64,000 bases of DNA from positions 8,680,001-8,744,000 of the forward strand of contig NZ_CP107989.1 of NCBI RefSeq assembly GCF_041435015.1, written 5' to 3'. The first letter of the stretch is position 1; every line of letters begins with the position of its first letter. Shown piece by piece: positions 24,955-35,727 of the stretch. The notes below the pieces were generated by a model, which saw only the letters and a list, made by a program, of their open reading frames with translations, was not told the origin of the DNA and did no database searches. The translations under genes were made by a program, and so were the position numbers. Source of the DNA: Streptomyces canus (lineage in GTDB: Bacteria > Actinomycetota > Actinomycetes > Streptomycetales > Streptomycetaceae).

Positions 24955-26811
24955 ATGACTCTGCCCGACACCCCTTCGAGCCCGGCCGGCGCCGACCGCA
25001 CCTTCCAGGTGGATCTGCGCGGCCTCGTCGATCTCCTCTCCCACCACCTCTACTCCAGTCCCCGCGTCTACCTGCGCGAACTCCTCCAGAACGCGGTGGA
25101 CGCGCTGACCGCCCGGCAGAGCCTCGCGCCGGCCGGCCCCGCCGAGGCCTTCGGCATCCGCCTGTTCGCCGACGGCTCCGTGGTGCGCGTCGAGGACGAC
25201 GGCGTCGGTCTCACCGAGGCCGACGTGCACAGCTTCCTCGCGACGATCGGCCGCAGCAGCAAGCGGGCCGAGCGGATCGCCGAGCAACGCGCCGACTTCA
25301 TCGGCCAGTTCGGCATCGGCCTGCTCTCCTGCTTCCTGGTCGCGGACGAGATCCACGTCGTGAGCCGCTCCGCCCGCACCCCCGACGCCCCCGCCGTGGA
25401 ATGGCGCGGACGCGGTGACGGCAGCTACACCGTCCGCACCCTGCCCGCCTCCGCCCGCCCCAGGCCCGGCACCACCGTCACCCTGACGCCCCGCGCCGAC
25501 GCGGGCGAATGGACCCGCCCGGCCCAGGTGCACGCGCTGGCCCGGCACTTCGGCTCCCTGCTGCGCCACCCGGTGACCTTCGACGACGGCACCGGCGGGC
25601 CCGGCGGTCAGGGCGCGCCCGTCAACCCCGATCCCGCGCCCTGGGCGCGCACCCATCCCACCCCCGGAGCCCGCTCCCGCGCCCTGGCCGCCTACGGCGA
25701 GGAGGTCTTCGGGTTCACGCCGCTGGACACCATCGAGCTGGACCTGCCGGCCGTCGGTCTGAAGGGCATCGCGTGCGTGCTGCCCGAGGCGGTACCGGCC
25801 GGGCGCCGCCACGGCCACCGTGTGCACGTCAAAGGCATGCTGCTGTCCGAGCAGGCCGAGGAGATCCTGCCCGACTGGGCGTTCTTCGTCCGCTGTGTCG
25901 TCGACGCCGAAAGCCTGCGCCCGACGGCGTCCCGCGAGTCCCTGTACGAGGACGACACCCTGGCCGCCGTACGCGATGCGCTCGCCGAACGCCTGCGCGC
26001 GTGGATCGCCCGGGCCGCCGCCAGCGACCCCGAGTTGCTCGGCCGCTTCCTCCAGGTTCACCACCTGGCCGTGAAGTCGCTCGCGGTGCACGACGACGAG
26101 ATCATGCGGATGCTGCTGCCGTGGCTGCCGTTCGAGACCACCGACGGGCACGCCACGCTCGACGAGTTCGCGCGCACCCACCGCACCGTCCTCGTGACCT
26201 CGAGCGTGGAGGAGTTCCGCCAGGTCGCCGCGATCGCCTCGGCCGCCGGGCTCGGCGTCGTCAACGGCGGCTACACCTACGACCGTGAACTGGTCCACCG
26301 GCTGCCCGAGATCAGGCCCGAGGTCAGCGTCGCCGACCTCGACCCGGGGACCCTCACCGCCCACCTCGACCCCGTCGACCGGGAGACGGAACTGGCCGCC
26401 GCGGCCTATCTCGCCCAGGCCCGCGACGCGCTCGCCGTCTTCGACTGCGACGTCGCGCTGCGCACCTTCCAGCCCGCCTCCGCCCCCGCCCTCCTCCTCG
26501 ACAGCCGTGAGGCCCGGCACGAACGCACCCGCTCGCAGTTGGCCCGCGAGCAGCAGGGCGGCGTGTGGGGCGACATCCTCGGCGCCCTGCGCCAGGAGGC
26601 CCCGCGGGCCCAGCTGATCCTCAACCAGCTCAACCCGCTGGTGCGCACCGCCGTCACCATCGGCGAGCCCGAGCTGGCCCGCACCAGCGCCGAAGCCCTG
26701 TACGGGCAGGCCGCGATGCTGTCCCGCCGCCCGCTCAGGCCCGCCGAGTCGAGTCTCATCAACCGCTCCTTCCTCGACCTCCTCGCCCACGCCCTCCGCA
26801 AGGACAGCTGA
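24955..26811 (+). CDS. Hsp90 family chaperone (HtpG-like)
   Basis: The 618-residue protein has the GHKL ATPase motifs of Hsp90 in order: N-box ELLQNAVDAL (about residue 43), G1-type EDDGVGLTEADVHSFLATIGRSSKR (about 80) and G2 GQFGIGLLSCFLVADEI (about 118). A middle domain follows with VHVKGMLLSEQAEEILPDW and the client/ATP-loop stretch LRPTASRESLYED, where the arginine matches the catalytic Arg region. The length is close to HtpG, but sequence divergence is high, especially in the C-terminal third. It starts 49 bp after a hypothetical gene and ends 2 bp before the large TPR gene. It is a cytoplasmic ATP-driven chaperone whose client is unknown. Confidence 0.88.
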   Translation: MTLPDTPSSPAGADRTFQVDLRGLVDLLSHHLYSSPRVYLRELLQNAVDALTARQSLAPAGPAEAFGIRLFADGSVVRVEDDGVGLTEADVHSFLATIGRSSKRAERIAEQRADFIGQFGIGLLSCFLVADEIHVVSRSARTPDAPAVEWRGRGDGSYTVRTLPASARPRPGTTVTLTPRADAGEWTRPAQVHALARHFGSLLRHPVTFDDGTGGPGGQGAPVNPDPAPWARTHPTPGARSRALAAYGEEVFGFTPLDTIELDLPAVGLKGIACVLPEAVPAGRRHGHRVHVKGMLLSEQAEEILPDWAFFVRCVVDAESLRPTASRESLYEDDTLAAVRDALAERLRAWIARAAASDPELLGRFLQVHHLAVKSLAVHDDEIMRMLLPWLPFETTDGHATLDEFARTHRTVLVTSSVEEFRQVAAIASAAGLGVVNGGYTYDRELVHRLPEIRPEVSVADLDPGTLTAHLDPVDRETELAAAAYLAQARDALAVFDCDVALRTFQPASAPALLLDSREARHERTRSQLAREQQGGVWGDILGALRQEAPRAQLILNQLNPLVRTAVTIGEPELARTSAEALYGQAAMLSRRPLRPAESSLINRSFLDLLAHALRKDS

Positions 26812-26813
26812 CG

Positions 26814-29759
26814 ATGCCTACCGCGATCCAGACCACCGACGAGCTGTACCAGGCGCTCCAGGACAACGACGCGCGTCCCTACGGCCGTACCCGCACCGTC
26901 ACCGCCGAGGAACTCGTCGACGCCGCCGAGCAGTTCGAGGAGCCCGTCCCACTCGTCCACGCCCTCCTCGAACTCCAGGAGGCGTACACCTACGGCTCCG
27001 AACCGCGGAAGTCTCCCGTCGTCTTCGCCCGTCTGCTCACCCTTTTCGACGAGCACCCCGACGTCTTCGACGACCGCCTGCGCCACCAGCTGTTCTGGCG
27101 TTTCAAGTGGGTGGGCCACGCCCTGCGCCAGCTGCCCGAGATACCGCTGGCCAGCCTGCGTCAGTGGCTGACGGAGATGCGCGACCGCTACGAGAAGGCC
27201 GGCCTCGGCCTCCAGCCCTACTACGGACAGGCGTACCAGCTCGCCGCCCATGTCGGCGAGGACACCGCTCTCGCCTACGAACTGTGGGCGGGCCGCGCCC
27301 GCACCCGGCTCAGCGACTGCGAGGCCTGCGAGATCTGCGAGCGCGCGCTGTTCCACCTCGCCGCCGGCGACGACGAACGGGCACTGCGCACCTGGGAGCC
27401 CGTCCTGGCGGGGAAGGAGTCCTGCCGGGAGGAGCCGGCCCGCTCCCTGTCGTACGCGCTGCTGCCCCTGCTGCGCACCGGCCACGCCGACCGGGCGCGC
27501 GAACTGCACCTCGTCGGCTACCGCGGCTGCCGCCGCAACCCCGCCATGTCCGGCGAGGTCGGCCGGCACCTGGAGTTCTGCGCGCTGACCGGCAACGAGG
27601 CCCGCGGCCTGGAACTGCTCGCCGAGAACCGGAACCTGTTCGACGAGGTCGACTCGCCCCTGGACCAGCTCGACTTCCTCACCGGCGTCGAGGTCCTCCT
27701 TCAGCGCGTCGAGCTCCTCGGCCACGGCGAACTGCCCGCGGCCGGATACGCCGGCCGTACCTGGACGGTGTCCGGGCTGCGTGCCGAGGTGCGGGGTCGC
27801 GCGGACGACCTCGCCGCCCGGTTCGACGCCCGCAACGGAACCTCGACCCACACCGACCGCCGCCGGGCCCGCCTCGACCGGGCACCCCTCCTGGACGCGC
27901 TGGAACTGACCCTGCGCACCCGCAGCCTCGACGATGTGGCCCCGGCCGCCCCAGCCGCCCCGGTCGCCGCGCCGGTCTCCCGTACGGCCGCCGCCGTTCC
28001 CGATGCGCTGCCCGAACTCATCAGCCAGGCAAGGAAGTTGGAGGAGCAAGGGCATCCGGACGCCGAGGCTTGCTTTGCGCGGCTGCGCACGCTCGTCGCC
28101 GCCCGCGACTACACCCACCCCGACGACCCTGCCGTGGGCCCGCTGGTCCGGCTGCGCGCCGACCTGCTGGCCGAAGAGGCGACCTCGGCGGCCGGCAAGG
28201 ACGACTTCGCCGAGGCCGCCGCGCTCAACGAGGAGGCCGCGGCCCTCTACGACGACGCCTCGGAGCCCGGTCACGCGGCGGTCGCCCGCGCCGGCGCCCT
28301 GCTCGCCACCGCCCAGATCCCCGCGGAGGAGGCGGACGGAGCCGAGGCGAAGGCAGCCGCGCTGACCGCCGCCCACACGTCCATGGTCCGCCTGCACGAG
28401 GAGACGACCGGCAGCCTCGCTCCCTACCAGGAGGCCCGCCTGCTGCGGCTGCGGGCCACCGCGCTCGGCCTGCGCCTGCAGTTGACGGGAAGCAAGGAGT
28501 ACGTCACGCCGGTGTTCGCCGAGACCGACCTGCTGCACGCGTTCGCCACCCGGCACGACATCGCCGGGCAGATCTCCGGCGCCCTGATGCTGCGGGCCAG
28601 CACACACGCCATCTCCGGCGACCTGCCCACCGCGGTCACCGAGATCGACGCCCTCCTCGGCCGGCTCAAGGCGCACGGCCCGGCCTGGCACCTGCCCCGC
28701 ACCCTCGGACTGCGCGGCCGGCTCCAGCTGGCCCTCCGGGTCCCCGAGGCCGCGTACGCGGACCTCACCGAAGGTCTGCGACTGGCCGCCGACTGGCCGG
28801 CCGACACGGTCGACACCAGCCGCCTGCACGGCGATCTGGCCGAGGCCTGCATGCACCTGAGCCGCCCCGACGAGGCATTGCGGCACCTGACGCGTTCGGC
28901 GGAGGCGGACCTTCGCCACGGCAGCCGGATCGAGGCGTTCTGCACCTACAGCAACGCGGCCCAGCTCAGCCTCGACCTGGGCCGCGTCGAGGACTGCATC
29001 GCCCTGCTCGACTCCCTGCTGGCCGAACCGGACGTCGCCTCAGGGGAGTTGGACGACCGCCTCGCCGCGCAACTGCGCCTGACCCGGGCCCGGGCCCTGC
29101 GCGCGGGGGAGGACCTCAAGGCCGCCACGGCGGAGTTCGCCGCGCTCGCGGCCGAGTCCGCCGGCTGGGACGACGACCCGGGCAGCCACGCCATGATCGC
29201 TGCGGAGACGGCCGTACTCCTCGGCGAGTCCGGCGAGTTCGGCCCGGCCCGTGAGGCCGCTGACCAGGCCATCGCCGCCCATGCCCGGGACCCGCGCTAC
29301 GAGCTGCTCAGCAACTCCCTGCGCGAACTCGCCCGCCTCCAGGCCCAGCAGCAGGGCGCCGAGGGCCTGGCCGACGCCCTCGCCTTCCTCGCCGACGCCG
29401 GCCGGATCGCCGACGAGGCCCGCGCCGCCGGGTACGAGGCCCGCGGCCGCTCCCTGGACAGCGCCCTCGCCTACGAACACGGGCGGGTCAACGCCTACGC
29501 CGGCGCGTACGAGGACGCACTGACCGCCCTGGAGAAGGCCCTCGCCCTGCTCGGCGAGCCGGCGCAGCAGGACGACCGGGTCGGCGAGTGGGCCGAGTGC
29601 GTGCGCCTCGCGGGCGCCGTGGAGGGCCTCTACCTGAAACGCCCCGCTCCCGCCCTCACCCGCCTCGACGCCGCCGTCTCCCACCTGACCGCCCTCGGCC
29701 ACACCGAGGAGACCGAGCCGCTGACCTCCCTGGCGAGCCGGCTTCGCGACGAGGAGTGA
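26814..29759 (+). CDS. 981-residue TPR-like protein coupled to Hsp90
   Basis: The protein is entirely helical in appearance, with many degenerate 34-residue-like repeats. Examples are LEEQGHPDAEACFARLRTLVAARDY near 405 and, in the C-terminal half, ALRHLTRSAEADLRHGSRIEAF and AYEDALTALEKALALLGEPAQQDD, where the A-Y-x-x-A pattern is clear. The first 350 residues contain a Cys cluster, SDCEACEICERALFHLAAGDDERAL (near 165-190), with three cysteines in eight residues. ATG 26814 lies 2 bp after the Hsp90 stop, so the genes are translationally linked. TPR proteins are classical Hsp90 partners in eukaryotes; a dedicated bacterial pair is an attractive inference, not shown. Confidence 0.75.
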   Translation: MPTAIQTTDELYQALQDNDARPYGRTRTVTAEELVDAAEQFEEPVPLVHALLELQEAYTYGSEPRKSPVVFARLLTLFDEHPDVFDDRLRHQLFWRFKWVGHALRQLPEIPLASLRQWLTEMRDRYEKAGLGLQPYYGQAYQLAAHVGEDTALAYELWAGRARTRLSDCEACEICERALFHLAAGDDERALRTWEPVLAGKESCREEPARSLSYALLPLLRTGHADRARELHLVGYRGCRRNPAMSGEVGRHLEFCALTGNEARGLELLAENRNLFDEVDSPLDQLDFLTGVEVLLQRVELLGHGELPAAGYAGRTWTVSGLRAEVRGRADDLAARFDARNGTSTHTDRRRARLDRAPLLDALELTLRTRSLDDVAPAAPAAPVAAPVSRTAAAVPDALPELISQARKLEEQGHPDAEACFARLRTLVAARDYTHPDDPAVGPLVRLRADLLAEEATSAAGKDDFAEAAALNEEAAALYDDASEPGHAAVARAGALLATAQIPAEEADGAEAKAAALTAAHTSMVRLHEETTGSLAPYQEARLLRLRATALGLRLQLTGSKEYVTPVFAETDLLHAFATRHDIAGQISGALMLRASTHAISGDLPTAVTEIDALLGRLKAHGPAWHLPRTLGLRGRLQLALRVPEAAYADLTEGLRLAADWPADTVDTSRLHGDLAEACMHLSRPDEALRHLTRSAEADLRHGSRIEAFCTYSNAAQLSLDLGRVEDCIALLDSLLAEPDVASGELDDRLAAQLRLTRARALRAGEDLKAATAEFAALAAESAGWDDDPGSHAMIAAETAVLLGESGEFGPAREAADQAIAAHARDPRYELLSNSLRELARLQAQQQGAEGLADALAFLADAGRIADEARAAGYEARGRSLDSALAYEHGRVNAYAGAYEDALTALEKALALLGEPAQQDDRVGEWAECVRLAGAVEGLYLKRPAPALTRLDAAVSHLTALGHTEETEPLTSLASRLRDEE

Positions 29760-29825
29760 GCCCCGTCCCATAAAATCGTTCATGCGGACGTCAGTTGCCC
29801 CCCATGGTTCCGCGTCGAGGAGGCG

Positions 29826-30674
29826 ATGGTGCTCGGAAAGGGCACGTGGTTGGTCGTGGGCGCCCTGGTCCTGGCCTGGATGGTGCTCTCCGGACCCAGT
29901 GCACCCAGCGGTGCCCTCGACGCCAGGTCGCTGCCCGACAAAGCCGTCCGGGACGTCGTATCGAACCGGGTCGTGACGTGGAACCTCTGCAACCCCTGTG
30001 AGACGGGAAACGACGACCGGGCGGCGGAGATCGCCACGTTCGCGCCCCAGGTCATCGGTCTGCAGGAAGCGTGCGTCGGTGACGTCGAGAAGATCCGGGA
30101 GTATCTGGAGAACCTGCACGGGCTCGTCTACCACGTCGAGTACGGGCCGGTTCTCCAGAGCTGGGGCCGCTGCGGGGGAGCGCCGTGGGACCCGGGGGGC
30201 TACGGCGAGGCGATCCTCTCGGCGGCACCGATGACCGACGTCGTCACCGAGGAGTATCCCGACGGTGGCTCCGAGGACCGTGGGTACATGGCGGTCACCA
30301 CCACGGTGGGCGGCCGCCAGGTCCGGCTCTTCAACACCCACCTCGCCGAACGACGTCAGGAGACGGTCCGGGCGGGCCAGGTCGGCGTACTCGCCAAGGA
30401 GGTCGCCCGGTACGACCGCGCGATCGTCATCGGTGACTTCAACGCGGTACCGGACGCCTCCGAACTCACCAGGATGTGGGCCCTGGCCAAGGACGCGGAC
30501 CCGCAGTGCCACCCCTCGCCGACCGGCACCTGCGAGCCGACCACCGACTGGCAGAGCAAGTTCGACTACGTGTTCCTGCGAGGCTACGTCCCGATCGAGC
30601 AACGCGTGCATCCGAACCCGGTCTCGGACCACCACCTGGTGTACGCCGACCTGAACCCGGCTCCGCGCCGCTGA
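29826..30674 (+). CDS. secreted or membrane-anchored EEP-family phosphodiesterase/nuclease
   Basis: The 282-residue protein has an N-terminal hydrophobic segment (TWLVVGALVLAWMVLSG, about 6-22) that acts as signal or anchor. A complete endonuclease/exonuclease/phosphatase domain follows: VVTWNLCN (about 55), VIGLQEAC with the metal-binding Glu (about 78), VRLFNTHLAE (about 165), VIGDFNAVPD (about 200) and the terminal VSDHHLVYADL with the catalytic Asp-His pair (about 265). It is likely to cleave nucleic acids or phosphodiesters such as sphingomyelin- or inositol-phosphate-like substrates outside the cytoplasm. GGAGGCG precedes the start. It converges on the metallophosphoesterase gene. Confidence 0.88.
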   Translation: MVLGKGTWLVVGALVLAWMVLSGPSAPSGALDARSLPDKAVRDVVSNRVVTWNLCNPCETGNDDRAAEIATFAPQVIGLQEACVGDVEKIREYLENLHGLVYHVEYGPVLQSWGRCGGAPWDPGGYGEAILSAAPMTDVVTEEYPDGGSEDRGYMAVTTTVGGRQVRLFNTHLAERRQETVRAGQVGVLAKEVARYDRAIVIGDFNAVPDASELTRMWALAKDADPQCHPSPTGTCEPTTDWQSKFDYVFLRGYVPIEQRVHPNPVSDHHLVYADLNPAPRR

Positions 30675-30705
30675 CCTGCGTAAAACGTGGTTGGCCCGCC
30701 CGGTG

Positions 30706-31926
30706 CTACGGCGAGGTGGGCAGATGCGGGGAGCGGAGCACCAGCAGGGTGATCTCGCTGGGGGCGAAGACGCGGAACGGCGGGCCCCAGAAGCCGGTGC
30801 CGCGGCTGGTGTAGAGGAGGGTGCGGGCGCCGTGGTGGCTGAGGCCGGCGAGGGCGGGCTGGTCGATGCGGACCAGGTGGTGGAAGGGCCAGATCTGGCC
30901 GCCGTGGGTGTGGCCGGAGAGCTGGAGATCGATGCCGGCGGCTGCCGCCCGGTCGACGAACTTGGGCTGGTGCGCCAGGAGCAGGACGGGCAGGTCGGGG
31001 TCGGAGCCGTTCAACGCTCCGGCGAGGTGGGCGCGGTGGCCTGCCAGTCCGGAGGACTCGGCGGTGACGTCGTCCACGCCGGCGACCACGAGGGTGTCGC
31101 CTCCCCGTTCGAGCAGCAGATGGCGGTTGCGCAGCGGCTCCCAGCCCAGCTCGCCCATCAGGTCGACCCAGCCCTGGGCCTCGCTGTAGTACTCGTGGTT
31201 GCCCGTGACGTACACACAAGCCCGGGTGGCTTGCACGGTGCCGAGGGGGACGGCCTGGGTGCGACGGCGTTCGGCCGTGCCGTCCGCGATGTCGCCGGTG
31301 TGGCAGACCAGGTCGGCTTCCAGAGTGTTCACCGTCTCGCACACCCGAGCCGACCAGCGGGCGCGGTCGAGCGGGCCGTAGTGGGTGTCCGTGATGAGGA
31401 CGACGCGGAGGCCGTCCAACCCGGCGCCCAGCCGCGGGAGTTGTACGTCGAGGCGGCGCACGCGCGGCACGCGGCGGGCCTCGGCGTACCCCCAGGCGAG
31501 CAGTACGGCGCTGGTCCCGAGGACGGCCCACGTGACGATGCGGGCCCGGTCCTGGCCCTCGCCGACGCCGAACACGGTCAGGGCGAGCCGTAGCAGGACG
31601 CCGAGGAGCACGGACCAGGTGAACAGAACCCACCCGGCGCCCAGCAGGGTGTCACCGACGATCGCCGCCCGGTCCTGCTGGCGACGACCGTGACCGCGCA
31701 TCATCGCGAACGGCATGCCGACGAGGCCGAGGGCGAACAGGGCGGTGCCGGCGAGCGTGACGGGCAGCGGCCAGTGCTGGCCGGTGTACAGGAGCACCCA
31801 GCAGGGCACGGCCCACAGCAGGACGGGGGCGATCAGGGGCAGGTAGCGGATCAGGCGGAGCAGCCGGCTCTGCCGCGGAGCTTGCGCTTCGCTGTCGGCG
31901 GGTCGGGTGTTGCTGGTGTCGGTCAC
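30706..31926 (-). CDS. membrane-bound metallophosphoesterase
   Basis: The 406-residue protein has four hydrophobic segments in its first 150 residues (LIRYLPLIAPVLLWAVPCWVLLYT, VTLAGTALFALGLVGMPFAM, WVLFTWSVLLGVLLRLAL and WAVLGTSAVLLAWGYA). The calcineurin-like catalytic domain then shows all metal-binding motifs: VVLITDTHYG, LVCHTGDIADG, YVTGNHEYY, LLLAHQPKF and LSGHTHGGQIWP. The GTG at 31926 was chosen because AGGAGG lies 7 bp upstream. Such YkuE/YaeI-type enzymes hydrolyse phospho-lipids or -nucleotides at the membrane; the substrate here is unknown. Confidence 0.88.
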   Translation of the reverse strand: MTDTSNTRPADSEAQAPRQSRLLRLIRYLPLIAPVLLWAVPCWVLLYTGQHWPLPVTLAGTALFALGLVGMPFAMMRGHGRRQQDRAAIVGDTLLGAGWVLFTWSVLLGVLLRLALTVFGVGEGQDRARIVTWAVLGTSAVLLAWGYAEARRVPRVRRLDVQLPRLGAGLDGLRVVLITDTHYGPLDRARWSARVCETVNTLEADLVCHTGDIADGTAERRRTQAVPLGTVQATRACVYVTGNHEYYSEAQGWVDLMGELGWEPLRNRHLLLERGGDTLVVAGVDDVTAESSGLAGHRAHLAGALNGSDPDLPVLLLAHQPKFVDRAAAAGIDLQLSGHTHGGQIWPFHHLVRIDQPALAGLSHHGARTLLYTSRGTGFWGPPFRVFAPSEITLLVLRSPHLPTSP

Positions 31927-32028
31927 GCTTCGCCTCCTGACCAGGCTGCCGTCTCGCGCACTGTATCCGGTAGCCCTCGGGCCGACCGGACCGGCGTTCA
32001 CCGAAGCCTGGCCTTGTCGCGTGACCCG

Positions 32029-32057
32029 GGCGGGCTCGGCCTTGCGCCGAGCCCGCC
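32029..32057 (-). terminator. terminator of the GH62 gene
   Basis: A 12-bp perfect stem GGCGGGCTCGGC / GCCGAGCCCGCC with a 5-nt loop lies 7 bp beyond the minus-strand GH62 stop codon. Confidence 0.75.
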
Positions 32058-32063
32058 ACGCCG

Positions 32064-33530
32064 TCAGCGCTGCAGTGTCAGCAGACCCGGACGGTAGGGC
32101 AGGAGGCCGTAGTCACCCCCGGAGTTGGGGCTGCGCCCCTGGTAGAGCAACTGCAGATTGCAGGGATCGACGGTCATGGTCTGGTCGGCGCCGGTGCGGA
32201 TCAGTTCGCCATGGCTGATGTCGTTGGTCCAGGTGGCACCACTGTTGGCCTTGCCGGCGAAGGGATTGCTCTCGGTCGCGGCCTGGGGTGTCCAGGAGCC
32301 GTTCAGACTGGTGGCCGTGAACGAGCGGAAGTAGCGGCCCTGCGAGCCGATCGCCTCGACGATCATGAGATAGCGGTTCTGGCCTTGCAGCTTGTAGACC
32401 TGCGGGGCTTCGAACAGGTTGTTCGTCGTATCACTCATGACCACTGTCGAGGTCGCGCCGAAGCTGCCCGGGAAGTTCCCGATCGGCATACTGGCCCGGT
32501 AGATCTTGCCGTTGTCACCGGCGAAGAACAGGTACATGTTCGTCCCGTCACCGATGAGCGTCTGGTCGATGGGGCCTGTTCCGGATCCGGAGATGCTTCC
32601 GGAGAACAGCACCTGCGGGGACGACCAGCCATTCGGGTTGGTGGGGTCGCTCGACGTCCGGTAGGAGAAGGCGGTCCCGCCCCACTGGTAGGCGAGCACC
32701 CAGATGTTCTTCGGCGCGAAGTAGAAGAGTGTGGGCGCGACGGTGGAGGACGACATCTTGTTCTGGCTTGCCGAGGCCATCTCCGACCAATTGGTGAACA
32801 GGCCGAAGTTCATCGAACCCCAGCTCGTCCCCGTGTCGTGCGTCGTCGCATAGACGAGTTGCCTGCCGTTGTAAGGGACGACGGTGAAGTCCTTGAGCGA
32901 GACCCATCCCGACTTGGGCTGCGCCAGCGCGCCCGTCGATGTCCAGCGATAGGCCGACGGAAGATCGCATGTGCCGGGGGTGTCGCTGCCGGCCTTGACG
33001 AGCTGCCACTGCTGGTTGGTGCCGCCCCAGTCGTCGTACTGGACGATGTTCGCGCTGTCGGCGGTGGAGGCGCCTTGCACTTCGAGAGCCTTGTTGCTGT
33101 GGCGCGAGATGAGCCTCACGTAGCCGTCCGCGCTGTCGGCCAGCCGCCACTGCTGGTTGGTGGCGTTCAGGTCGGTCCACTGGACGATCGCGCCGCCGTT
33201 CGCGGTGGACCAGTTGGAGACGTCCAGCACCTTGCCCGAGTGGCGGGACTTGATGCGGTAGTAACCGCCCCCGGCATCGACGAACTGCCACTGCTGCTGG
33301 GCTTGGTCGTTCCTGGACCACTGGGTGATGCGGGCTCCGTCGTCGGTCGCCAGGTTGTAGACGTCCAGGGCCTTGCCGCTGTTGCGGTTGACCAGCACAT
33401 ACGAGGCGTTGGGGTCTACGGTCGCCGCGCCGGCGGGCTGGGCACCGAGGAAGGTGGCCACGAGCAGCAAGGGTGCGAGGACGACGAGTAAGCGTCTGAG
33501 ACGGGCCGGGGGCGGGGGGCGAAACCACAT
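32064..33530 (-). CDS. secreted GH62 alpha-L-arabinofuranosidase with N-terminal ricin-type lectin domain
   Basis: The 488-residue protein has a signal peptide ([24 protein letters not shown], cleavage near residue 35). A ricin B-like (CBM13) domain of three repeats follows, each with the Q-x-W motif (QQQWQF, NQQWRL, NQQWQL; about 40-175). The five-bladed beta-propeller GH62 domain runs from [13 protein letters not shown] to the end. Family landmarks are [10 protein letters not shown] (catalytic base Asp), [11 protein letters not shown] (third acidic residue) and [10 protein letters not shown] (general acid Glu). It removes arabinose side chains from arabinoxylan and would cooperate with the divergent GH10 xylanase. 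AAAGGAGG precedes ATG 33530. Confidence 0.93.
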   Translation of the reverse strand: MWFRPPPPARLRRLLVVLAPLLLVATFLGAQPAGAATVDPNASYVLVNRNSGKALDVYNLATDDGARITQWSRNDQAQQQWQFVDAGGGYYRIKSRHSGKVLDVSNWSTANGGAIVQWTDLNATNQQWRLADSADGYVRLISRHSNKALEVQGASTADSANIVQYDDWGGTNQQWQLVKAGSDTPGTCDLPSAYRWTSTGALAQPKSGWVSLKDFTVVPYNGRQLVYATTHDTGTSWGSMNFGLFTNWSEMASASQNKMSSSTVAPTLFYFAPKNIWVLAYQWGGTAFSYRTSSDPTNPNGWSSPQVLFSGSISGSGTGPIDQTLIGDGTNMYLFFAGDNGKIYRASMPIGNFPGSFGATSTVVMSDTTNNLFEAPQVYKLQGQNRYLMIVEAIGSQGRYFRSFTATSLNGSWTPQAATESNPFAGKANSGATWTNDISHGELIRTGADQTMTVDPCNLQLLYQGRSPNSGGDYGLLPYRPGLLTLQR

Positions 33531-33563
33531 CAGAGGGCCTCCTTTGGGGGCCGGGGGCGATCT

Positions 33564-33574
33564 CGAAAGTTTCG
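33564..33574. promoter_or_regulatory. CGAAA-N-TTTCG box before the GH62 gene
   Basis: The palindrome CGAAAGTTTCG (13 bp as TCGAAAGTTTCGA, 33563-33575) lies about 20 bp downstream of the predicted GH62 transcription start. Sites of this kind are known before Streptomyces xylan-degradation genes, and LacI-family BxlR of S. thermoviolaceus is reported to recognise CGAA-N-TTCG. No such regulator is adjacent here. Confidence 0.6.
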
Positions 33575-33601
33575 AAGAAATCCCGGATGCTTCGACGCCA
33601 C

Positions 33602-33630
33602 AAGCTAGGAATGTGGGGGTCTCCGGTCAA
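33602..33630 (-). promoter_or_regulatory. candidate promoter of the GH62 gene
   Basis: Read on the minus strand, TTGACC (33630-33625) and TAGCTT (33607-33602) are separated by 17 bp. The -10 sequence is identical to that of the large secreted hydrolase promoter at 16577-16582. Confidence 0.6.
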
Positions 33631-33683
33631 GGTCTGTAGCCGATCTGTCTACAAACAGCGCCTCCATCGGCGCGCAGGAGTTT

Positions 33684-33694
33684 CGAATGTTTCG
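33684..33694. promoter_or_regulatory. second, imperfect CGAA-type box between GH62 and GH10
   Basis: CGAATGTTTCG matches the box at 33564 except for one arm base. It lies near the middle of the divergent region and could serve either gene. Confidence 0.45.
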
Positions 33695-33727
33695 AACCAG
33701 AGGCGGAAACTTTTTCTGTGGCGAGTA

Positions 33728-33745
33728 TTGACGATGCATCGTCAA
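33728..33745. promoter_or_regulatory. 18-bp perfect palindrome in the xylanase promoter region
   Basis: TTGACGATGCATCGTCAA is a perfect palindrome. Its left end TTGACG could be the -35 element of the xylanase promoter (AATCAT at 33752-33757, 18-bp spacer), so a bound protein would block the polymerase. A further inverted repeat, GTTCG-N5-CGAAC, lies at 33779-33793. Confidence 0.45.
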
Positions 33746-33767
33746 CGCCTCAATCATCCTGGTCTGA

Positions 33768-35324
<1,557 letters not shown>

Positions 35325-35350
35325 GGGAGACCGTGCGGCGCCGCCGGGTG

Positions 35351-35391
35351 GCGGGTTGCCTGGAGGCCGACGCGGCCTCCAGGCAACCCGC
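35351..35391 (+). terminator. terminator of xlnA
   Basis: An 18-bp perfect stem (arms 35351-35368 and 35374-35391) with a 5-nt loop lies 26 bp after the xylanase stop. There is no T-tract, which is common in Streptomyces terminators. Confidence 0.75.
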
Positions 35392-35442
35392 GAGGCCGTT
35401 GGTCGGGATGCGAGGCGGCTCTCTCCGTCGGATGGTGGAGCC

Positions 35443-35727
35443 ATGAACAAGGACTACCGCCAGTCTCAGCGGATGATCGAGATCGACACCCGGCTCATCA
35501 GGACCGGCGCCGTGCTCACCGCGGCCGGTGCCGCGGTGGCCTGCGCCGGCATGGGCGTCGCGGCCTTCGCCGTGTTCTCGGCAGGTCGACGCATGATCCG
35601 CGAGATGGACGTGCCCCCCTCCCAGCAGGCAGCCATGAAGTGGCGACAGGCCAAGGAGGCGTCCCTGGCGGGCGCGCGGGCGTGGCAGGCCGCGTCCGAC
35701 GCCCAGAACGGGTCGCTCGCCCGCTAG
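35443..35727 (+). CDS. small single-pass membrane protein, unknown function
   Basis: The 94-residue protein has a charged N-terminus (NKDYRQSQRMIEIDTRLIR), one hydrophobic segment (GAVLTAAGAAVACAGMGVAAFAVF, about residues 22-45) and a helical cytoplasmic tail (RRMIREMDVPPSQQAAMKWRQAKEASLAGARAWQ). ATG 35443 follows GGTGGAG. Proteins of this form are common in actinobacteria. It lies in the same direction as the downstream SDR but is separated from it by 363 bp, so co-regulation is uncertain. Confidence 0.75.
   Translation: MNKDYRQSQRMIEIDTRLIRTGAVLTAAGAAVACAGMGVAAFAVFSAGRRMIREMDVPPSQQAAMKWRQAKEASLAGARAWQAASDAQNGSLAR

Noticed and set aside
35351..35391. The 18-bp perfect inverted repeat after xlnA as an insertion-sequence end
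   Set aside because: There is a single copy with a 5-nt loop just after a stop codon, no transposase and no target duplication, so a terminator explains it.
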